From: Candidatus Bathyarchaeota archaeon
Lineage (GTDB): Archaea; Thermoproteota; Bathyarchaeia; TCS64
DNA: 9,341 nucleotides
Assembly (NCBI GenBank): GCA_002726865.1
Contig: PBSW01000006.1
Span: 1-9,341 of the forward strand
Direction: 5' to 3'
A model generated the notes under the pieces. That model did no database searches, had not been told where the DNA came from, and saw nothing but the letters and a program-made list of their open reading frames with translations. Shown here piece by piece: positions 1 through 9,200 of this stretch (positions are counted from its first letter, which is position 1; each line of letters opens with the position of its first letter). The position numbers and the translations under genes are program-made.

Positions 1-240
1 GAACCGGTTCACCGGCTCGAGAGGAATATAGGCACCGTGATTTTCAGTTTCACCCTGGGTAATGATGCTTGATGTCGCTAGGTGAGCTTTGGCCCTTTCA
101 GCTCGTACATCGTCGGTAATATTCACTTCTTCATTGATCCGTAGTGTCCCACTGGTATCCGATAGGGTATTTCGCTTAGCATTAGTCTGCGATTTCTGAG
201 CAGCTTGCGCCCTCTGGTCGACATCATTAGATAACCGCTC
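1..240 (-). other. C-side flank, polar tail continuing beyond the window
   Basis: Residues 3034-3113 are polar and rich in Ala, Gln, Asn, Thr and Arg (for example DVDQRAQAAQKSQTNAKRN), with probable helix and no recognised domain. The frame is still open at base 1, so the protein continues past the left edge of the window. Confidence 0.55.
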
Positions 241-3200
241 TACTTTTCGTTTCTTTGTCTCTTCCGGCGAATCGTGTCCTAAGGTAATTCCCTCAAAGAA
301 GACTGTGGAGGAACGTTTTCGTGGTCGCTTTCCAGTATTCATGGTACCACCAGAACTGCGAGCCCCACCACCGCTGCTACTACTGCTACTATTGCTACTT
401 GCACTTGGGTTTCCTTGATTTCTTGTTGATCGATCTGACGGTCCTCCCGGACCTGGAGGATTCCTCGGGGGTGGTGGTGGTGAATCTTCTGCGCGATCGT
501 TGTTAGGATCGTCCGCCTTGAGGAAGAACTTTTCCGCTTGATTGTCCCATGCATATATGTCGTCGAGGTTAAGTTGTTCATTCCTCTCCACGCTGTCAGC
601 TATGTGGGTAGCAAAAGTCCCATACTGATGCTCTTGCAAGAAACGATTCTGGGCAGCGGTGAGTCCTTGGAGATTCTCGGTATCTGGCCTTTGAGAACGG
701 TTTTCAAAATGATAGAACGACCGCCAGGAGATTTTGGTGACTTGCGTGACAAGTTGTGAAAAGAGAGAATATGGCCATTCTTCGGAATTCTGCCAGTATA
801 CTAGCGCCTCCCAGTAACCTGGCACTGTCGGGTGCTCCTTTTGCTCGAGATCAGCTTTAACATAGTAGGAGTTATTCATTACGTCTGCTTCCCAAGCGGA
901 TCGTCTTTCTGGAGTAGGATAGCGTAGGTTATCATTGAGGACACGACGTTTCGCCATGCTCTCTTCAACGAACCTCTGCTGCCGGTGTTGATCTTTAGTC
1001 GGGACCCCTTTGAAATACTTGGTTAACGGTTCAGCTCGCACCAGGCACCGATAGTTGTCATTCCAATCCGTAGGTGGCACACTTCGATCTATAATTTTCC
1101 CTTTCGCGTCCTTCTTGAATAACCCATCCGTAGCGAGGGACATTAGTGCCATGTGGCACTCAACGTAATTTCCAATCTGGTTTAAGTCGACGGAAGTATT
1201 GATTTCAGGGCCCATTTCGATTTCGATGAGGTACAGGAAGGCATATAGCCAGGGGACATTGCCTCTATCAACTGCCGTGCCGATGTGCTGCGCCGGTTGA
1301 ATATCATTAGTGTTCCTTCGGATATCTTCCCCGTTCTGGCTATTCATAGGGTCGCTGCCTTTATATGGCCGATGGTGGCTATGGCAATGCATAGTATGCT
1401 TGGGATCGGTGAGAATGGGACGTGTCATTTGACCCAATATTACGATATATTGGATGATACAATGGATGGCGTGTAGTAACTCGTCGGGTACCCCTAGTGA
1501 CGGCCCGTAGCCGGTCAAGCAAACTAACATCGCGCGAGAGAAACACCTCATACGCTTTTTGCGGCGCTCTTTTAGTCCTTCAAGTGGAGATGCAGTCTTC
1601 AATTTTCCCCACATGTGTAGCAGTTCCCTGAGGTCTTTGTCAATGTCAGCTTCCTTAGAATATGTTGTCGTCAATTGCCAAGTCCGCTCAATCCACCTGT
1701 AGATACGAGTCTTCCTCATCCAAGTCGGCTGATCTGTTACCTTTACAGTGATGTGTCGAAGCGGTCCCAACGGGTTGAGGCGGAATACGTACATACGGTT
1801 TATCACTGTATGTAGCATACTTTCACCTGTCGCCGTTGGTGCCACTACTACAGTGGGTCCAGTCGAGGTTTCGGTGTTCCTTCGGGTATTTTGGTTCACA
1901 TATTGACTTAGTGCGTCTTGTCGGGCATACTGTAGGAATGTCTGGTTATCAACCATACTTAGACCCTGTTTATGCCAGTCGTGCATTGAAATCCGATCTT
2001 GTCGAATCTGGATTTGGTAGTCCCTCCATTTTTCCATAGCCGTTCTCTGGTTGAGAAGTTCGATCCTGAGTCGTACCCCTGGTGGATCTACATGCCGGGA
2101 TACCGCCCCCCGGTCGACTTGACTAATCCTTCTTCCAAGGGTAGCGGTGATCGCCGTAGCCTCACCAAAAACTTGAAGGTAAAATTGCCGGTTGAATTCT
2201 TTCCAGGTGTAACCCACTTCAGTAATGATGAGGAGAGCGTAATACATTGCAACGTGACCTCTTATTGCAATTAAATCGAGTACCGTTCTCTTGAGATATG
2301 ACGACATCCAATAGAAGCCTACGCACGTTGCCACAGTCCCTTTCAACAATGCCTTCCATACCGCTTCGCGACCCGTTTTGATATATAGCCCAAAGGAATA
2401 TTTTGTACTGGCTGCGTGTTTCACCAATCGGTTGAGTTTACCACGTAGAGCATCGAAGACTGCTTTGACAATGGATTTGGCCCAAGGCGGCCGTTGGTGA
2501 GCTTGGAGATTGGTTTCATAGTACATGATATCACTCAAACATAACAGTAAGCGGGTTCTGGAATTGTCATCGATGGCATAATCTATTTCACGTAGATAGA
2601 ATTCTGCTATAACCTTCCTTTCCAGATGTGAAGTTGCCGCATCGGTAATAGTTTTATACACTTCGCCTGGACGAGATATTACTTCGGTATTTCCCGCCAA
2701 GACTTTTGTACACATCTCTCTACTGACGTCCTGCGCCGCTATCATCGCTTTAACACTATCATTCTGGCGTTCCTTGTATGAGATGGCAGGAAAGCGTTTT
2801 TCGGTCCACATTAATTGTAGATCCTCGAGGTCCCAACGTTGGTTCATTTTGTTATATTCCATCTCCGCAATGGCCTGATCTTCGACGGCTATTTCTACTT
2901 GTTCAGCAATCTCTTCCTGGGTAAGGATCTGGTGTACCATATTGTTTTCTTGGTTCGCCCGTCTGTTATCTTCTAGTATATACTGAATGGATGGGATGGC
3001 ATCTTGTCGTTGGTCACGGGGTCGTCCGATTTGTTGGGCTACCTCTTGGTAGCAGTTTGCAGGGCACAATTCGGTACTCGCGATGATATGCATCCAGTAC
3101 CTTAGGGGCCGCCCCCATAGAGCAGACCGGGGTGGGTTTCCTGGTATTTGCACGTGTAAAGCACTTTGTTCAACGGTTTTGATCAGAAAGGTATTTCCCG

Positions 3201-6200
3201 GATTCTTGCTAGCGTATTTGCATATGTCCGAAAGGACAAGTTCAGTGTGCAGTTCTATCTCCTCGGCTTTTCGGAGAACGTGTTTTTGGTTTAATATCGC
3301 CCTTAGGCTAGAAAACTCCCAATGTTCGATCGATGTAACCACCCCCTGAGCGCTACGACAGGATATGTATAGGGCATTCGCTCCGGAGGCTCTAAAGGAG
3401 CAATAATGGTCCAATACCTTGTTGTCCGTTACTTTGTAACCATGACCACCAGGATCTGCAACAGATTTAAAATGCAGGACATCAGGTTGAGATTCTTTCG
3501 TGTTCCCTTTCTTCTTTGTACTCAACACGGGCCTATGGAACGCATCGACCGGAGCAAGAACTGCTACTCTGTATTCCCCAATGGTCAGAACATGCAGAAT
3601 TGTCGCTTGGCATCGTCGTCCTTTGACACCAAAGAGCAAATCCTTCATGACGAAGGTTGAATACACCGCTACCCGGTTCTCATCCGGGATATCCTCCAGC
3701 TTCCGTTGATACAGGCAAGGTCGTCCCTGATGGCGTCCGACAACAATTTCACATGCATGTTTGAGGTACGTGCCCTTCATCAGTGCGCTAATAGCCCCTG
3801 CTGTAGCATACACCATTTTGTCTGTGGGTTCCACGCGCGAGGTTATACCTTCAAAGGTATCGTACTGTTGGAAAATTCGCTGGGCGTTCGTTTGGCGACC
3901 TTCGCGTTCGACTTGACTTTCTGCCCAGGCATCTTCGTCGAGAACTGGTGTAATTACTTGGTCTTTCAGCTTTTTGGTAACAAACTCAAGTGGGTCCACT
4001 TTTCCTATTGGGATTCGGAAGTTGGCTTCACGCATCTGTTTCATTCGGGTTTCGTGTTGTTTTCTCTTCTCCGGGTCGTCATGCAAGGTGTAGTGTACTT
4101 GAGGGACCAGGGAACCAATCCGGTCGGGTCGTGGTTGAGTCAACATTCTCGATGCCCTGCCATGATCTCTTTTCCCGAGATCCAATGTACAGTACGACGC
4201 TACGGTGGGTTCGTAATGGTTTGGCCCGCAGAAGATCTTCAGTGCAGCAATACTCTTGTCGATCTCGTGGTCGTGGGATTCAACCTCCAACCGCTCCGGC
4301 CCAAAATTCCGCTCAAATCCATTGAGTTCGTCCTGTGTTACCCCCCATCGACTACGGGGTATATTGTCGCTTGATCGCGGGGTGTCGTTTCCCCCTCCGT
4401 CATCGGAACTGTCCTCTCCTTCTTCGGAGCTGTCTCCTCCTTTGTCAGAAGAGTCCTTGTCGTCGTCAGACGAGTCATCCTCGTCATTCAAACTACTCCC
4501 TTCTTTAGTAAAGACCGAGTTGCTCGGGAAGTCGCATAACCCCGCAACCCACTTATAGTGGCTTGACCTTACCCATGCCTCCCCATGAGTTTTCTTATAC
4601 AACGGTACCATGCCCTTCCATTCCATTAACTTAGGAAGATGGCAAATGGGATTAAACCGGATTCCCAATTCCTCAATCCGGCACTCTTTCCGGAAGAACC
4701 GCTCCCCTGTCTGACCTCCCTTGTTTGACCTTCCAATATTTCTTGTTGCTACTGGGTAACCTTCCTCCTCATGCACATCAGCCGAAAAGATTAGGTGGGC
4801 ATGTATTAACGAGACGAAGTTACTGTCGTCAACCGCAAACAACCCTGCACTGTAACCACCCTCTTCTATCTCTCCTGGTGAAACATACAGGCCCAGTCGC
4901 GATTTATCGGGCCGATCAAAGTATCCTCCCATTCCTCCTTTCTGAACCTGGCCCTGCAAGATAATGTTCGTCAACGCCCACAGCGGGCAGCCATGAGTGA
5001 AGTGGGCTCTGCTCTGTGACTCGGTTTTATCGATTGGTCCCTGTGGTCTGAAGTAAGTCTCCTGGAGGTCACTTTTGAGTACTACCCCACGGAGAAGCCC
5101 TCTGATATCCTCGCCATACTGTTTAAGGAGTTCCATGCGGAAGACTGGATAGCGTTTGTAATGCTTATCTTTTTTGCTGTTTGGCAAACCCACTACACCT
5201 GAGCGATATCCCCCACCTTCGCAATTAATAAGTTCATCGTTCCAATCTGCCCCGTGGCCTACGCATAACGCTATCTCCGCTCTTTCTTCCTTGGTGAAGT
5301 TACACCCTTTTCTGCAGTTCTCCTCCCATCTTGTCGTATTTTCACCTTCGGTTTTGATATACCCGACGCAGCTTTTCGCCATGTCGTGTACGAACCGACG
5401 GGTAAGTTGATCGGCCTTTGACCATGCCAGCATTACGTCCTTTCCGGGAGCATTTGGGTCTTCGATGTCAGATTCACTGTCTTCCCCCTCGATGGATTCG
5501 TTGGCTTCTTCAAACGAGTCATCCTCTTCGCTGCTAAGGTTTACTATTTCAGGTTGTCGGGCAGTTCGTTTTGAGTTCCTATCTTGATGAACCTCCTGGT
5601 TGTTATTAGGACCCTCGATGTTAGGATCACCGTCCCGCCCACTCACTCGATGCCATTCTTCTTCAGTGCGATGTTCTCGATAATACTTGCCAATGGTCCA
5701 GGTTAGTACATCACGCCAATGCGTACTAAGGGTACTTTCATGTATCCAGTTGTCGGCAAACCTCGCCTTCTGTAGTTTTCCTACCACTGGGGTCCACTGT
5801 TCTGATATCAGTTTTTCCTCCTCCTTGGTAGCTTCGTATGCTGACGCTTGTATACGAGTTCCATCGCAGTCAATTGTCTCTCCCAAATAGGTACTTTGTT
5901 GAATAACTTTAGCAAGAACCCTGCCAGCAGGGGTGTCCTTTTCCAGTTTGTAGTTTTCATTCATGTATCTTTCTATCATCTCCAACCGAGTCTCCTCATC
6001 GCGACATTCACCTCCGGGGTACTCCCTTAAAACCTGAGGTTCTGTCGGTGTTAGTGCAGCAAATGCTATGGGTTTTCGAATCGTGGTCTCTGTAGTGAAA
6101 ATGAACCATAATGCCTTTTTCCTATTAGTTCCCACGAGATTGTCACGTTGCGTCGAGCCCTGAGAAGGAGTGGGGACGGCTGCCCCTTCTTCCGGAGACA

Positions 6201-9200
6201 GGAATCCTGAGTTATCTCCCGCATGAGTCGATGCAACAGGAGAACAGAATTCTGCCGCATCTTTTCCCGGAACATCGGCGGCCGTTCCATCGTTTAACTT
6301 TGACCGTTTCCCCGAGCGAGTCTCGATTGGTTCGCTATCTCTACTTGATTTGCGGAAACCCTCCGACTGAGGTTCGACTTCCATTGCGGCAGTTACTCGA
6401 TTCCCTTCCGATAACACGCTGGTCCCAGGGACCACACTAGTGGCGTCACCTCCCGCTGTCATTTGTACCGGAGTTACGCTTGGCCCATCTCCATTGGTCA
6501 GTGGGATTGCGACCCCACTGCACGCGATTGTCTTAGGATGATTGTGTCGGGAGCGTATATTTCTCGGGTCGCACTTCGGTCCAGTCCCTCTGGTTTCTCG
6601 ATCCCGATTTCGGGACCGGCCTCTGGATCGAACGCGCTGGTTTGATGATGTGCTGGGAGCGGGTGTGTTACTTGTTTCAGCCAACGCGGAAATCGCTATG
6701 TTCGACACATTGCTAGTAGGGACCATAGTACCCGAGGCCGAAATATCAGAATTGTTTTGCGTTTGAGGATCACTTTCAACATTACTTGATACAGTGTTCG
6801 GTTGAACAGTTCCCGCATTTGCCGACTCTTCTAGGATTACGGGTGTATTCGTATCCCCAGGAGTTGTTCCTCTCCGACGGTGAATGATCGGTCCCGGACG
6901 ATGCTTGTGATTTGAGATATAGGTCTGCATTTCGATATTTTCTGGAGTAAACACTCCATATTTCATAATGACACGCTCTTTATTCCGGTGAAGCCATTTA
7001 ACTGCAGAAAATAAACGTAGAGGGAGGATACCATGCGAATTGCCTCGAGCGATTAGCGTCGCATTGTGAGGAAGTAGTAATTGAAATTGCTCGTCCACCG
7101 CCCGAAGAACGTCGAGCTCAAAGATCAGGTTGACCCCTGCACGCATCCCACTTACTTCGTTCCACTCAGGATCCCCAAGCGCAAAGTTGATGTGTGTCCG
7201 GTCCATGCGAGAGAGACCGCCAGTGGCGACAATAGAGTCCCAATTCGCCGCAAACGTCCCATGCTTGGCCGTCCTATGCTGGGGATTATCCGAATCTACT
7301 CTTATGGCAACGGAACTTAAGTCCACTGGAATCCCCTTTCGTCCTTGGATCGTGAACCTTGCTGAGTGCCCCTGATTCGCCCTGATCACAAACGTTCCGT
7401 TGACGAACCTCTGTTTACTGTCAGATTCTGCAATCATTTCCAGGACATTCCAAGTTATGGTAAAATCGTCTTCAATTCTGCGATCCAGCCGGCCGTGCAG
7501 CTGTTCGAGACTGACCCATCCCCCCTGGTATTGAATAATGTCGTCATAATCTGTTTGATGGTGTCGGAGTAGAGCCGATAGTTGTCTCCCCAGCCGCTCT
7601 TCGGGAGACTGCTGCAACAGATTTGCAGAAACGCGGCGCAAAGCAGCACCCCTCCACTCGGGAAATGTTACCTTGTCAACCGGTATTGGAGGAGGATTTC
7701 TGAATATCATCTGCCCTCTCTTGTTTTTGACTCGCTTTGGACCTCGATTGAAAAAATTTATTGCTGCTGTAGCCGGATCCCCAGATGTTGATCGCATAAT
7801 TACTAATCCGGTTCGCTCCTCCATGATCTCCCATTCCCTATTTTGCCAATGGTACGTGAGAGAAAACGGAATCGAGAGATATTTTTCGACAGCAGCCGAG
7901 GGCCGAAAGAACACTTGAGGGATGCTTGGAGGTCCGTTTGTTAGTCGGATCGCCGGATACCAAGAGCAGGGGCCACGGGGAAACCGTCTCGATTCGTCTA
8001 CCCACCTTGGCTTTCTAGTCCTGCCAAACCTGAGTGGTTGTTTAATCTTTCTTCCAATTACATCTACATTCCGGATGTCCGGGAGCCAGATATCATTTGG
8101 CGTTCGCTTACTGTCCAGCAGGATCTCGGGCAGACTACCGTCCGGTTGAATAGGGCAGTACTGCGCCCGGAAAGGGTGCCAATGGTCAAACCCCGGATCA
8201 AGATCTTCAGGAAAAGTTCTCGGTTCAGGCCGCTCAGGCGGAGGTGTAGGTGATATACCCAGTATTCTATACTGCATGGGACTGACAAGGCCTGTCTCCG
8301 TCGCCGCCGGGCTAGCCGCGGAACTTGTAGCTGGAGCTGGTGTTTCCCCAACTGTATTGCTCGTTTGAGTTCTAGCATTATTTATGTTGAGTCGCGTCGG
8401 ATTTGGTAGCAGTGCAGTATTACCCGTACTGATACCCTGAGTACTACTTGAACTGGCTCCTGGCGTCGAAGACGGAGCGTTAACCGTCTCTCTCTCTCCA
8501 TCGTCGGAGTCTGCTTCACTTTCACTGTCTGTGTTTATTGGAACCACCGGATTGAACACGATCGGATTTCTTACTGTCGTGCTATTTCGAGTGTGTGTTG
8601 CCAGGGCGGCACTAATATCTGCTTTTGCCACGATACCTCTGACCTCCCGACTTCTCCAGGCAGCCCGTAAAGCATTCTTTTGCCTTGGTGGGTTCCCTAT
8701 AGAATTGACTTCAAAATCTCTGAGCCTACCCAATGCGTCCATTAAGCCGGACGTAGCTATTTCGGGATCCCTACTCTCAACAAGCCCCTGGTGCATCGCA
8801 ACAACCGCTTGTGTATACTCCTCTAGGACCCAGTGGCATCGTGCTTTTCTGATCCAGGCAGTCTCAAATCCACGATCTCGTTCGGTTACGAATGTAAAAT
8901 CTCTTAGTGCTTTTCTATATCTGCCCAAACTCACATTTGCAATTCCCCGGTTAACTCGGTACACCGTCGACTGAGGTGCCTTCTTTATCGCTTGGGTAAA
9001 ACACATTCTAACCTCCCGCCACCTTTCATTCTGATGGTGTTCAGCTCCCCTCCGTGCCCACTCTTTAGCTTCTGCACTTTCCCCCATGGTTAATCGTAGA
9101 CCCTCATCGATCTCCTTCTGTTGGTCTTCGAGCAGTTCCCCTTGTTGCATATTAACTACGAAACTTGGAAAATTGATCGCCTCCCCTATATTAAGTCGCG

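Noticed and set aside
339..581. Minus-strand ORF of 80 codons with poly-His and hydrophobic run
   Set aside because: It is an out-of-phase reading of the Pro-rich and Ser-rich codons in the giant frame.
3706..4374. Plus-strand ORF of 222 codons
   Set aside because: It is exactly antisense and in register with the long minus-strand frame. It is open only because the gene there uses few TTA, CTA and TCA codons. The translation shows no domain pattern.
4256..4558. Plus-strand Ser/Pro/Glu-rich ORF with SSEL repeats
   Set aside because: It is the antisense shadow of the acidic heptad repeats; its periodicity comes from those 21-bp units.
4825..4839. FAVDD as a reverse-transcriptase YxDD motif
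   Set aside because: No other RT blocks surround it, and it lies inside the ART-like pattern between Gly-Leu-Tyr-Val-Ser-Pro and the following strands.
8064..8378. Minus-strand ORF of 104 codons in another frame
   Set aside because: It overlaps the giant frame out of phase, and its Arg-rich product is typical of a frame-shifted reading of the Ser/Pro/Ala linker.
8531..8974. Plus-strand ORF of 147 codons with hydrophobic start
   Set aside because: It lies opposite the TPR region, which has clear repeat motifs on the minus strand. The plus-strand product matches nothing and is a shadow.
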